From Pomphorhynchus laevis (Eukaryota; Acanthocephala; Palaeacanthocephala; Echinorhynchida; Pomphorhynchidae): a stretch of DNA of 64,000 nt. Under the pieces are notes generated by a model. That model searched no databases. It was given only the letters and a program-made list of their open reading frames with translations, and was not told the DNA's origin. This document shows, one piece after another, positions 1 to 10,210 of this stretch (positions are counted from its first letter, which is position 1; every line of letters starts with the position of its first letter). A program made the position numbers and the translations under genes. The stretch lies in NCBI GenBank assembly GCA_012934845.2, contig WNNJ02001273.1, positions 343,212-407,211 on the forward strand, in the 5' to 3' direction.

Positions 1-351
1 ATTAGTGAACAAGATTATTAGTGAACAAGATGATCTTTATGTATTGTGTTTTGCCTTTGCCGTTTATATTATATTTTGTAAGTAATTTGTTTTAATCAAT
101 TCATAAAGAAATTCCAATCAAGACAATTGTTTTAAGCAGTATAATGGAAGGACGATTCACTCCATTATTATTGTTATTAACTGGAAGTACGACACGCTAA
201 ATACCACGCAAGGGCTCAATTGTGTATTTTAGTGTAAGTACTTATATCAAAACTGTTCATAACAAGTAATCAGTCTTTCAATTGAAATTTTGATTTTTGT
301 TCTGCGTGCTACTTGAATCCTATCTATAAGCCAACAGCAGTACGCTACATA

Positions 352-410
352 TCAGTATTGATGGACCTCATCAGCTACTGATCCAATACGTACGTTTCAC
401 GTTTTGATCT
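352..410 (-). repeat. Hairpin repeat with hammerhead-like core
   Basis: On the minus strand a GTATTG/CAATAC stem encloses CTGATGAGGTC and is preceded by an ACGT-GAA-ACGT hairpin. The same arrangement with different stem bases recurs at 47.8-48.2 kb, so the fold looks more conserved than the sequence. A shorter copy lies at 1027-1066. In this copy the G of the expected GAAA is replaced by A, so it would not be an active hammerhead. Confidence 0.45.
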
Positions 411-1026
411 TTTTATATATCGAAACTTTTCTTTACTAATAACTTCAATCCTATCCTGCAAGCTGCTTTAATCATATCCATAATCCAACAAAAAATACAA
501 TAACAAAAAATCTTATGAGAAAAATTATGTTTTGAGATAAAACTATTTTTTCTCAAAAAATGATTTTTATCATGTCAGATTTTTTCATATTATGTTAATC
601 ACCGGTAGAATTTACCTGCCATCAAAATTTCTGCTCAATTTAACTCATAGTTGAAGAGAAATATAATGTTCAATTACGGATGACTTGTTCAATTTAGGTT
701 TTCACCATAGCAATGACAAAAATATATCATTTTGATGAAATGTTTTTACTTAAAATAACTCTTCACTATCGTCCAAAATGTTTCCAAAACGATGCAAACT
801 AGCTGACGATCACTCGACTCGTCCGCGTTATTGGCATTTATATTTAATAAAAGACTTTCGTCTTACATTTTGCAAATTAAATGAAATCATTTCTGATTTC
901 AAATTAAATCAGCGTTGGTAGGGGAAGGTGCTACCTTCTAATGATTACTATTATCAAACTAGTCATCTATAGTTTGTTTCCTAATTTTAAGTTTATATGC
1001 CTTGCAGTCATTTTTTACTCTACATT

Positions 1027-1066
1027 TCAGTATTGATGGACCTCATCAGCTACTGATCCAATACCT
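1027..1066 (-). repeat. Second copy of the CTGATGAG hairpin
   Basis: This nearly repeats 352-390: a GTATTG...CAATAC stem with CTGATGAGGTCC in the loop on the minus strand. The ACGT-GAA-ACGT part of the first copy is missing. It is a dispersed short repeat of unknown origin. Confidence 0.45.
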
Positions 1067-2247
1067 ACGTACTACTTGATTTGGCACAAGCTCTACTTTA
1101 AATTAATTAATTTAAACTGCATGTTAAGCAATCAAAATTAATGTCGATTTTGTAGATTTTAATTTTCTGGTAAAAGTGTGAAATATTGCAAATAAACTTT
1201 AGGAATGAATGTAAAAATATATATAATTAAGAATATCATTATATTGAAGCATATCTAATTTCACATTTGAGGTAGTCTATAATATTGAATATTTACTCTA
1301 TTTAAATATATAATAACTTTCCTATCCTAAAATCATCTTTGATAAAAGTCGATGATTTTACTTTGCTACCACATTCACGCTTGGCGACCATATTTTTATT
1401 CGCCTATTACCATATAATTACAACAATGTAATGGAATGAATGTGCGATTTTGTTTTATTTCCTGCTTGCAGGAAAGTGTGAAGTACTCTTTTAAATTCAA
1501 TGACTTTCTAGTGCAAATAATTTTATCCAAAAGTGGGGATCTGTTAAGAGCAGCTAAAACTTAGTAAAACATGGTATATTTGGGTATAACATGTAAGTGG
1601 CATTATATAAATTTATCATTTAGAAAAATAATTATATTTTATGTTTTGAAATGTCATTTTGACGGCAATTTATATTCTAAGATATGCAAATCAACAAGTA
1701 ATTTCTAATGCGCTATACTTATGAAAGGCATTACAGATACATAGTATATTATATTATTAGATATAATAAATCAATTATATACTTGTAATTAAAGATTTGG
1801 AATTAAAGTATAAAATATTGGAGTTATATTAATTATATATTTGAAATATATTATTATATATTAATGTAATATTTTATTTATTGTTTGTTTTAGTTTACGT
1901 TAAATTGAGGATAATCATCATTAAAGAATAAATATATAATTTGGTATTTAATTTAATATTATTATATATATTTGATTTTATTAAGACATTACGTTGTTGT
2001 TAAAAATGTAATGTAAATTGTTAAATGGAAATAAAATATTAAAATTTATTCAATTATAACATTATGTTTTTATTTATTACATTTTTTCTCTGGCGTTTTT
2101 ATGTCTTTGATGATAATAATTGGTCATCAAAGTAAATATTTCGATTAAAGTTAGAACAATTTAATTTATATTCTCATTGATAATAAGATAACTAAACACT
2201 AATTTAATTTTATAATAAATACTAAACTCATAATCTTATTCCATTTC

Positions 2248-2574
2248 AAATATATAGTTATTACAGGAACAAAGAAGCAGAAATTATCCTTTTTTTGATA
2301 AAAAAAAATCTATATTTTGATAGCTCCTGCTATCATCATCAGGATTACAATAAAAATTTTCACATTTTTTTATTCTTTTTATTTTTTTTAATTGTGAAAC
2401 ATTTTATTGTAATAAAATGTATTACAATAAAATTATATGTTATATATGATGTATCTATTACAATAAAATCAATTTTATTGTAATCCTGATGATAGCAGGA
2501 GCTATGGAAAAATAGAATTTTTTATCAAAAAAGGATAATTTCTGCTTCTTTGTTCTTGTAATAACTATATATTT
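2248..2574. mobile_element. Foldback/MITE-like palindrome
   Basis: The outer ~125 bases of each end are near-perfect reverse complements. They run from ATATATAGTTATTACAGG at 2250 to its complement ending near 2572, and include AGCTCCTGCTATCATCATC on one arm. The middle is A/T-rich and non-coding. Long inverted repeats around a short core suggest a non-autonomous foldback or MITE element. No target-site duplication was identified and no transposase is attached. Confidence 0.7.
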
Positions 2575-3036
2575 AATTTTATATTTTGTCAGCTGCTGAT
2601 ATAATCATACAAACATATATCTTGTTCTATTTGTAAATTTGAAAGAATTCGACGTTCTTAAGGCTATTATTATTTAAATAGTAAAAATAACATATTTAAA
2701 TTTAAAAGAAACAGTATATTATATAAATAAACAGTATAGTATATTATAAAATATTATATAAATAAACAGTATAGTATATTATAATATATTATAGTATATT
2801 ATATTATGAAACAGTATAGTATATTATATAAATAATATACTTTGTATAATAAAAGGGTACACAAGAATTGATCTAATATGTAATGATGTTGGCTTCAAAA
2901 TCATCTAAAAATTTAATGGATACATATTTTAAAGTAGGCTATAATAAAAATATAATCAAGCGGAAAATAGTAAAATATAAATAAACACAATAATATTAAA
3001 AATAAATTTAAAATAATTAGCGGAAAATTTTTATTG
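2575..3036. other. Low-complexity AT tract
   Basis: The stretch holds imperfect tandem repeats built on ATAAATAAACAGTATAGTAT around 2710-2830, then plain AT-rich DNA. No gene is seen. Confidence 0.6.
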
Positions 3037-3245
3037 ATAATAAATAATATGCTTTGCATTAGAATAAGATACTAGATAAACAAAGTTTTATTAGAGGATA
3101 TACGTCATCGGCATGCATTTGGCCTTGTTGCTATGTTGGGTCGATGAATAGGAGCTGATACCTAATTACATAGCAGTTCCTTCTGATAACCTCTAACCCT
3201 TATTCTGATACATCGTCTGTTATTTATTAATCGATTTATTAAAAT
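3037..3245 (-). repeat. Pseudoknot-type hairpin repeat, copy 1
   Basis: A reverse-orientation copy of a ~210-bp family also found near 22.3, 24.4, 39.6, 39.8, 41.2, 44.7 and 45.9 kb. Its ends are imperfect inverted repeats (AATATGCTTTGCATTAGAATAAGATAC against the complement of the far end). The core keeps GCTATG/CATAGC pairing. This copy has lost much of the GGCCCC/GGGGCC pairing seen in the 41-kb copy. Confidence 0.55.
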
Positions 3246-3318
3246 TGTCTTTTATTTTGAATTTCAATTTTTTATTTTAACTTAGTTTAAATTATAATAA
3301 ATAACTAGTATAGATGCT

Positions 3319-3392
3319 TATCCTGATGACCTCTAACCCTTATTCTGATACATCGTCTGTCATTTATTAATCAATTTATTAAAGTTGTCTTT
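3319..3392 (-). repeat. Partial copy of the same hairpin repeat
   Basis: Only the outer arm is present: CCTGATGACCTCTAACCC followed by TTATTCTGATACATCGTCTG and TTATTAATCAATTTATTAA. It nearly repeats 3178-3245, a local duplication of one end of the element. Confidence 0.5.
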
Positions 3393-4634
3393 TAATTTGA
3401 ATTTCAATATATCATATATATGAATAATCAATAATACGCTTTGTTAAACTATTTATGTAGCCTTATCCATAATAAAACTAATATTGATGAAATAAATTAA
3501 TAAAAATAAATAAATTAATTAAATAATTTTAAATTAATAAATTAAATAAATTAATAAATATATTAGTTTTATATCAATGTATATATTGCATCAACATAAA
3601 CAAATCGTTTTGGTTCTGATTCTATCACAAAATTAATATTTTGTCTAGAATTTTAAAATATTTTTTATGAAAAACATTTTATAATACTTTAAAATTATCT
3701 CGAAAATGCTCTATAATAGAGACACCTCTGAGAGACTTTTTCAACCCCGAGGTTTCTCATACAACGGGGTCTCTTTACAGAAAGTTTAGCGTAAAATACG
3801 TCACTAAAATTGCGTTCACTAGTCATCCTAAGAACGTGTCCTTCAATATTAAGAGCTCGTGAGTTTACTCTAAGATTCTTGTGAATAACCGATTTATTAT
3901 TTTACAAAATAATAAATTATATATTATAGGTTATATTATAATAATATATTACATTTGTGATTTTATTATCTTTTAATATAATATAATATTTGACTAGTTT
4001 TTAAATAAACTTCAAGAACAATTAGTAAATTAAATTATCACAAATTGTAGTTTATTTTATTCTAAAAATATCTTTTATAAAGATATTTTGATAATTTTTA
4101 TTTTTATATCTTTTATAAAGATATAAAGATATCTTTTATCTTTTGTATATATTATATGAGTAAGCTAATTTACAGTAGCGTAACGCTCCACACGGAACAG
4201 AACATATGCTTTATGTCACGATATAATTAGTTTAATTGGATTAATAAATTGAAATGTTTTTAAATGTTGACATAGTGACTGGCAATAAAAACTTGTTTTT
4301 ATGATTCAACACTAAAGAATAGATGACCATTGCTTATAAGTAGTTAAAACTTTCGTAATTATTTGTTGTTTCGTAAGTATTAAATTTCAGTCATATTACA
4401 GTTTTTACCGATCGAAATACTAAGAAACTTTCGTAAAAGATAATGGTATTTATCAGCATCCCACAATCGAATTTAAAATGTTGAATATAACATTATACAT
4501 TTAACCAAGGAATTTAAAAAAGTACTAGATTGTAATTACCGGGGACTTTTAAATGTACAAAATAAAGGCCGTGTCAATTCTAAAGATTTTGATCACTTCA
4601 ATTAAAGGGTTAAGCTTTCAATAATTAAACACGT
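3393..4634. other. AT-rich stretch, no gene recognised
   Basis: No convincing open reading frame, RNA gene or long repeat was seen. Runs of TTTTATAAAGATAT-type sequence near 4070-4140 are simple A/T repeats. Confidence 0.55.
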
Positions 4635-4797
4635 AAAGAATTATTGAAGCTGGATTAAAGAAAAGAAGAAATTATTTTTGATATATCGCTAACTTCTGTT
4701 AGCCTCTTCAGAAAATTACCTAATTTTCTGAAGATGTTAACAGAAGCTAGCGAAATATCAGATAAAATTTTCCGATCCAGCTCCAATAATTCTTTAT
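4635..4797. repeat. Palindrome with PLE-like terminal hairpin
   Basis: Two ~80-base arms are near reverse complements meeting at about 4719. Each reads outward from the centre as CTGAAGA, a short hairpin (GGCTAAC-AGAA-GTTAGC on the minus strand), then GA(A/T)A. This matches the minimal hammerhead layout described for Penelope-like elements, with a short stem II and almost no stem III. Activity is doubtful: position 7 is A, and one arm has GATA instead of GAAA. A second palindrome of this kind follows at 5041. Confidence 0.5.
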
Positions 4798-5040
4798 CAA
4801 TAATGGATCAACTATTTAAAATTAAACATGTCATCGAATGTGTTGCATCGATATATGTAATTTGTAGAATTGTGGTTGTAGCTAACATTTTGCTGATGTC
4901 ACCAAAATTGTGTTACACATGTATTGAGTTTGAATCATACTATTTTAGACAAATATAAAATTTAAAAATAAAAAATTGTGGTTAAGCACAAACTGTGGCA
5001 GAAATCAAACTAAATAGCATTATATCTATAATATGTAATT

Positions 5041-5235
5041 AAAGAATTATTGGAGATGGATCAAAGAAAGAATGAACATTTTATTTGATATTTCGCTAAG
5101 CTCTGTTTGCATCTTCAGGAAACTATTGAAGATGATTGCAGGTAATTACATGTAAGTTTTTGAAGATGCCAACAGAAGTTACCGAAATATCAAAAATAAT
5201 TTCTTCTTTCCTTTGATCCAACTTTAATAATTATT
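5041..5235. repeat. Second PLE-like palindrome
   Basis: This has the same design as 4635-4797, with arms about 80-90 bases long. The right arm reads TGAAGATGCCAACAGAAGTT then ACCGAAATATC; the left arm is its diverged complement. The outer ends (AAAGAATTATTGGAGATGG and its complement) match the first palindrome, so the two are tandem relatives. Confidence 0.5.
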
Positions 5236-5315
5236 TATCAAATATGTAGAAAATTATTATAAAATTTTCCCGAGTCATTTAAAAGCAGCACGAAATTATA
5301 AGTTGTGATATTTAG

Positions 5316-5503
5316 ATTATGTTCCTCTGCCACCGATTTTCGACTACTTATTTCTAACCTTGTTGGCATTCATATTTCCGCCACTTGCCGTCTTCATGAA
5401 GTTAGGAAGGTGCGATATCAATTTAGCCTTCAATATTCTGTTAACAGCCTTGTTCTTTGTACCAGCAATAATACACGCGTTATTTGTTATTTATATATAC
5501 TAA
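5316..5503 (+). CDS. Pmp3/UPF0057-like small membrane protein (exon)
   Basis: The last 61 codons encode FPPLAVFMKLG, then NILLTALFFVPAIIHAL and a stop. This is the signature of the Pmp3/RCI2/UPF0057 family: two membrane helices joined by a short polar loop, with a PPxAVF motif and an (I)IPGIIHA-type motif. Family members are usually 50-60 aa proteins of the plasma membrane linked to membrane potential and salt or stress tolerance. No in-frame ATG opens the reading frame; an ATG at 5319 is in another frame. A TTTAG at 5311-5315 could be a splice acceptor, with the first codons in an unseen upstream exon. PAIIHA replaces the usual PGIIHA. Two relatives lie at 46.8 and 57.9 kb. The family call is strong; the 5' end and expression are uncertain. 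Confidence 0.75.
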
Positions 5504-5923
5504 AACTACTTTATCGCTTATTCTAGTGCGTGGTGTATTATATTCAGATTTTTACAAGTTAGTAAACTATATCGTCTTTATTTTTCTATCTTTATAATTT
5601 CAATCTTTTGGTGTCGACAATTAAAAACAGAATTTAAAAAAGAATTTCGCCTAACAATAACGAAATATAAAATATCCGCTAAGGGTGTTTTAAATGGTTT
5701 TAAAATTTTTTATAAAATAGTTTTTACTATTTTACAATTATATATAACTATTTTAATTGCTACATTTTCATAGCATTTTCAGTGATATCTGATTTAATTT
5801 ATTTACAAATCGAATTAAAACTCGAATTATCAGATTTTATTTGATATTATCAGATCTTTCGGATTTTTAAATTACTTTGCTGGGTATAATTTTTTTTAAT
5901 AATTATTATTATTAATAGTAATA
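5504..5923. other. AT-rich spacer, no gene recognised
   Basis: This lies between the Pmp3-like exon and the LINE target site. It ends in (TAA/ATT) repeats at 5895-5925, next to the LINE insertion site. No gene is seen. Confidence 0.5.
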
Positions 5924-8900
5924 AATACACGGATCCTGATACCCATTAACTACTTACATTTGAGATAAAATAACATACAATTACAGTTCCGCTTATTATT
6001 ACAGTTTACAGTTCCAGATTACAGTTCCGCTTATTATTATTATTATTATTATAGTTATTAGTTAATAACATACAGAAAAACAGTTTGATCGATATACTTA
6101 CAATGGTTCGGGGGTGTCCCTCAAAAGAGAATAAGTGCTGCAACTGTAACGGGCAGGCAGCAGTTTGTAGAGGTTGCCGTTGTGCCAAATCGAAGAAAAA
6201 ATGTGTCAACTGTAGCGCTCCAAACTGTAAAAACCAAAATCCGATCGTTTGTTTCTCGCGCAAACAAGTTTATGATGGAAATGATGATAAATTGATCTAT
6301 AAACGAAAGGTGAATCAAAAGGGTAATCTCATTACTCAGTCGGGAACTGCACAGGGCAGCTCAGAACAGGATGACAACATATACACACTTCTCGACAATA
6401 CAGCAATTCCTTTCAACGAACGCATTTCAATCATATATGATGAGGTTTGCAAATGGCGACCAAACTTGTTAATGCCACCGATGTGTGAGGCTAGCAATCG
6501 GTTGATTGATTTACTCACGAGCAAATATGCAGATTTTGCTTACAAGAAACCTAATGAAGCAACGGCTTTTAAAGAAGTATCAGTCATTTGTCAATTGGTA
6601 CTACAGCGTCCACCATCAAGAAAGGTTGCAGTAATCAGGCGAGTTTTAGAAAGAAGGTTAGAAATGTGGAGTCTGCACAAATTTACAGATCTCATCAAAG
6701 AAGGGACGTGCCTACAAAACAAATTGCGATTACAAAAAGATCAAAAGTTGCCGGATGGCATGCTATCAAAAAAACTATTTTCATCTCGAATGAAGGTTGG
6801 TAACACAAAAAGTGCTTTGAAACTCCTTATGCAAAGTGAAACGCAGAAACCAATATATTCCATGGATGATTGCGTTGATGGTATCCTAGTTAAGGATCAT
6901 ATTTCTAAATTGCACCCTCCTGCAAGCGGTATACATGCGGAAGCATGTTTGACAGAAAGCCTGTTGGGTTGTGTCCCGCATCACCCTGTTGAGTTCACAG
7001 TGATTGACAATACACACATCCTTTCGAACGCAAAGAAAATTCACGGAGGGGGAGGCCCCTCTGGTATGACTTCAACAATGCTACGACTGATGCTAACATC
7101 ATTTAAGAGTCATTCCGAAAAATTTGCAAATGTCTTAGCTGATCTTGCAATAAGAATAGCGACGGAACGTATTTTGCCTGAACATATGGAAGCCTTTACT
7201 GCGTGTCGAATTGTTGCGCTAAACAAAAATCCTGGAATACGGCCGATCGGGGTAGGTGAAGTGGTCAGAAGACTAGTTGGAAAAGTTATCCTCCAAGTGG
7301 CAAATGAGAGTTTGAAATCTGTAGCAGGAGTGGAACAGTTATGTGCAGGTCAAAAAGCAGGCATTGAATTCGCGATACATAGTATTAGAAGCAAATTCTT
7401 TTCGAATCAGTCATTTGGATTGCTAGCCGTCGATGCAAAGAATGCATTTAATCTTGTGAACAGGAACGTATTACTTCAAAACGTTAAAAGAATATGTCCT
7501 GCGTTATCTGTCATTCTACAGAACACGTATACTGGACAGACTTTGCTTATAGATGATGGTGTGGTTGTGAAGGCGAACGAGGGTCTGACACAGGGAGACC
7601 CACTTGCCATGGCTGCATTTGCAGTGTCATCACTTGCAATGATTTCTCGAATAAAAACCATGATACCAGGTATATTTCAAAGGTGGTATGCAGATGACGC
7701 GTCATTTGTGGGAAGTGTCGATGAATTGAAAAGGGTTTGGGACTGGCTAGAAGTACATGGACCAGAATATGGTTATTTCATAAATGCAGAAAAGTCAAAG
7801 CTTTTACTTCATCAAGGTGCGCAAACAAACCTAGGTCAAAAAAGTCCTATCATGCACGTAGAAACGGTCTTTAACGGATTGGTCGTTCTGGGATCGATGA
7901 TAGGTTCATCGGATTTTATGGACTTGACACTCAACAAGCGAATTTTGGATTGGGTAAGATTGATTCACAGTTTGGTTGATGTTGCATCGGTTGATGTTCA
8001 TTCGGCATATTGTGCATTTATATATGGAGCGCAATTTAAATGGCTGCATTTATTGAGGACAACTAAATGCACTCGCTTTTCGTTGGAGAAATTGCGAACA
8101 GAGATATTCCAGACATTAGTGAAAGCATTAACCAATAAGAATATGTCACATGTTTTTGAAATGGTATATGCGCTACCCATATCGAGTGGAGGGTTAGGAA
8201 TTCGAGATCCGGTTGAGGATAGTGAGGATCAGTACAAGTGTTCACTACAGCTATCAGTCAATATGGAGTTGTCCAGCCAATCAGAACCTGAACTTGATAT
8301 TTGGGAAAACATAAAGATAGTAAATGAAAGAAAATTGAAGAAATTGAAACAAAGGATAACAGACACATCACCAGAATTGGAGATGTTGCTGGATTACGCG
8401 AGTATGAAAGGGGCATCAAATTGGTTAACAACAAGACCGATTAGTTTAAAGGGTTGGCACTTATCTAATGATGAATTCCACGATGCTTTAGCAGCTCGGT
8501 ATAACTGGACTCCAGACAACCTTCCCATGAAGTGTGCGTGTGAGGAAGACTTAACGACAACACATGCGTTATCGTGTAGAAGAGGCGCTATTCCGATCAT
8601 ACGACATAACGAGATTCGTGACATTTTGACTGCAAAACTCACGCAGGTGTGCAAAAGTGTTGGAGTAGAACCACAGTTGAACCCCGTTCCTACAAATCAT
8701 ATATTTACATCAGCAGTGACAACACGTGATGGTGCAGCGCGTGCAGATATAGTATGCAGTGGCTTGTTCGGAGAAAGGATGGAGCGGACGTTTGTTGACG
8801 TCAGTTTATTTAATAATCATGCTTCATCCTCTCAATCGAAATCAATAGAGTCGGTATTTCATTACCATGAGAAGAGAAAACGTTCAAAATACGAGGAAAG

Positions 8901-9293
8901 AATAATTGACATTGAGCGTAGTATTTTCTGTCCCTTTATAATGGCGACCAATGGTGCAATTGGACCATCTGCTTCTGGTTTGCTACGAACACTAGCACAC
9001 AAACTATCTGTCAATAGTGGCGAATCCTACGCTGATGTGATTTCTGAGTTGCGAAATAATTTGAGCATTTGTACAGCAAAAATGGTTTCACGTTGCTTTC
9101 GTTCACCAAGAGTGAAAATTTTTGTTCCACGTGAACTATGGTGATACAAAATCAAGAAAATATAATAAACATTGTTGAATAGTAATATTTTTTATTTTTT
9201 ATTTGTGACTCAATTGCGCTGGCTTTGTAAATAAATTATCTTTATCTAAAAATAAAAAAATAAAATAAAAAAAAAAAATACACGGATCTTGAT
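5924..9293 (+). mobile_element. Intact-looking RLE-type LINE, family 1
   Basis: The element is flanked by AATACACGGATCCTGAT (5924-5940) and AATACACGGATCTTGAT (9277-9293), 16 of 17 identical, best read as a target-site duplication. It has a 5' leader, one long ORF (6103-9144) and a 3' end running into an A-rich tail (9249-9279). It inserted at the 5' edge of an older, 5'-truncated copy of its own family (9294-9735). A whole ORF and a nearly unchanged duplication suggest a recent insertion. Known RLE LINEs (R2, R4, NeSL, Hero) often target fixed sites; no rDNA-like flank is seen here. Confidence 0.85.
6103..9144 (+). CDS. LINE polyprotein: CXC domain, RT, PD-(D/E)XK nuclease
   Basis: The ORF is 1,013 aa and uninterrupted. 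The ATG at 6103 (context ACAATGG) is preferred to a TTG at 6085. Domain order: residues ~8-48 carry a Cys-rich CXC/tesmin-like cluster (CCNC...CRGCRC...CVNC...CKN), probably nucleic-acid binding. An RT spans ~270-620, with GVGEVVRRLVGK, DAKNAFNLVN (first Asp ~443), LTQGDPLAMA (~495) and the catalytic WYADDA (~528). A CCHC-like finger (CAC...THALSC) starts at ~811, followed by RHNEIRD. A restriction-like nuclease has RADIV (~878) and FVDVSL (~898), as in R2-type proteins. It would nick DNA and prime reverse transcription of its own RNA at the target. Similar proteins are, from memory, common in cnidarian and other invertebrate genomes. The CXC N-terminus differs from the C2H2-Myb N-terminus of R2. 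Confidence 0.88.
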   Translation: MVRGCPSKENKCCNCNGQAAVCRGCRCAKSKKKCVNCSAPNCKNQNPIVCFSRKQVYDGNDDKLIYKRKVNQKGNLITQSGTAQGSSEQDDNIYTLLDNTAIPFNERISIIYDEVCKWRPNLLMPPMCEASNRLIDLLTSKYADFAYKKPNEATAFKEVSVICQLVLQRPPSRKVAVIRRVLERRLEMWSLHKFTDLIKEGTCLQNKLRLQKDQKLPDGMLSKKLFSSRMKVGNTKSALKLLMQSETQKPIYSMDDCVDGILVKDHISKLHPPASGIHAEACLTESLLGCVPHHPVEFTVIDNTHILSNAKKIHGGGGPSGMTSTMLRLMLTSFKSHSEKFANVLADLAIRIATERILPEHMEAFTACRIVALNKNPGIRPIGVGEVVRRLVGKVILQVANESLKSVAGVEQLCAGQKAGIEFAIHSIRSKFFSNQSFGLLAVDAKNAFNLVNRNVLLQNVKRICPALSVILQNTYTGQTLLIDDGVVVKANEGLTQGDPLAMAAFAVSSLAMISRIKTMIPGIFQRWYADDASFVGSVDELKRVWDWLEVHGPEYGYFINAEKSKLLLHQGAQTNLGQKSPIMHVETVFNGLVVLGSMIGSSDFMDLTLNKRILDWVRLIHSLVDVASVDVHSAYCAFIYGAQFKWLHLLRTTKCTRFSLEKLRTEIFQTLVKALTNKNMSHVFEMVYALPISSGGLGIRDPVEDSEDQYKCSLQLSVNMELSSQSEPELDIWENIKIVNERKLKKLKQRITDTSPELEMLLDYASMKGASNWLTTRPISLKGWHLSNDEFHDALAARYNWTPDNLPMKCACEEDLTTTHALSCRRGAIPIIRHNEIRDILTAKLTQVCKSVGVEPQLNPVPTNHIFTSAVTTRDGAARADIVCSGLFGERMERTFVDVSLFNNHASSSQSKSIESVFHYHEKRKRSKYEERIIDIERSIFCPFIMATNGAIGPSASGLLRTLAHKLSVNSGESYADVISELRNNLSICTAKMVSRCFRSPRVKIFVPRELW

Positions 9294-9735
9294 TCGAGCG
9301 GACGTTCTTCGACGTCAATGTCTTTTCTTCTCATGTTCAATCGAACACAATACGCAGTCCTGACAACGCTTTCGATTATAACGAAAAAAGAAAAAAATCC
9401 AAGTACCTCGAAAGAATCCGAAGGATAGAAAACAGCTCCTTTATCCCGCTCGTCTTTTCAACATCAGGGGGTTTCGGCAAAGAAGCTAGTATGCTAGTAA
9501 AGACTATTGCGACCGCTTTAGCTCAACAAGGACACATACGCTACAGTAATATAGCTATTAGACTAAAAAGAAAAATAAGCTTCGAAATTGCTCGGTCAAT
9601 ATCGGCCTGTCTCCGGAGTCCACGGTCAACACGAGGTACTCCCATGCGTAGTACATTCAAACACCCAGCCGACTCGTCTTCGTAGCTGTATCCAGTATCC
9701 AATTCAGCATGCAGTGGATAAAAATAATAATAATA
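9294..9735 (+). mobile_element. Old 5'-truncated copy of family-1 LINE
   Basis: From 9300 the frame reads RTFFDVNVF, then EKRKKSKYLERI, STSGGFGKEA and ISACLRSPR. It is collinear with residues ~896-1010 of the intact ORF (RTFVDVSLF, EKRKRSKYEERI, ATNGAIGPSA, VSRCFRSPR), so it is the nuclease C-terminus only. It ends in an AATAATAATAATA-like tail near 9720-9735. The amino-acid differences show it is much older than, or from a different subfamily to, the copy inserted at its 5' edge. Confidence 0.8.
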
Positions 9736-10210
9736 CAAATTTATTTAATGTGGCAAATGCGTACAAGTTGTACGCTTACAAGTCCACAAACAAAAATGAG
9801 AAAGTCAAGCAGATAAATTGTTAAAATGGGATCGGATTTGTCGTTTGAAGCACTGCAGGGAAGTTGATTGGCGTATATGAATGGGCAGATGATTCCACGA
9901 TAGAGGAGCAGCCACCAGGAAGGAGCGGAGTCCAAAGGAGGTAGAGTAGTTTGGGACATGTAAAAGAAGGGAATTACAGGAACGCAAGGAACAGTAAACA
10001 GGACGAGAATTATCAAGAAAAGGAAGGTTGAGAAATGAAGGGGTATGAAAAGTTACAAGGCGGAAAGCAACGATAAGAAGACGAATTTGAACACGACAAT
10101 AAATTGTAGGCAATTCGAGAGAAGCAAGATGGTAGGATGTATGATCAAAACGACGAAGACGGAGGAGAATTCGGACAGCTGCGTTGACGATGCGTTGTTG
10201 CAGCAATATT
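9720..10210 (-). mobile_element. APE-type LINE 3' tail (CR1/L2-like)
   Basis: Minus-strand translation gives NAAVRILLRLRRFDHTSYHL, then RVQIRLLIVAFR, then SFGLRSFLVAAPLSWNHLP and FKRQIRSHF. This is the familiar RT C-terminal pattern of CR1/L2/Rex-like LINEs. It is 5'-truncated and ends in a TTATTATTATT-type tail near 9722-9740, abutting the tail of the family-1 fragment. It joins family-2 RLE sequence in the same frame. Confidence 0.7.

Larger units (their letters stand above)
1..2247. other. AT-rich stretch, no gene recognised
   Basis: No coding region can be supported on either strand. The stretch is AT-rich with many short A/T runs. The only organised structures seen are two copies of a short hairpin at 352-410 and 1027-1066, annotated separately. 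Confidence 0.6.

Noticed and set aside
2470-2510. CTGATGATAGCAGGAGCTATGGAAA as a hammerhead
   Set aside because: A TAGC/GCTA stem follows CTGATGA, but two extra bases separate it from GAAA and no stem III or cleavage triplet follows. The pairing is explained by the surrounding palindrome.
5924-9293. R2 element inserted in 28S rDNA
   Set aside because: The protein is R2-like in RT and nuclease order, but the flanks are AT-rich and LINE-derived, not rDNA, and the N-terminus differs.
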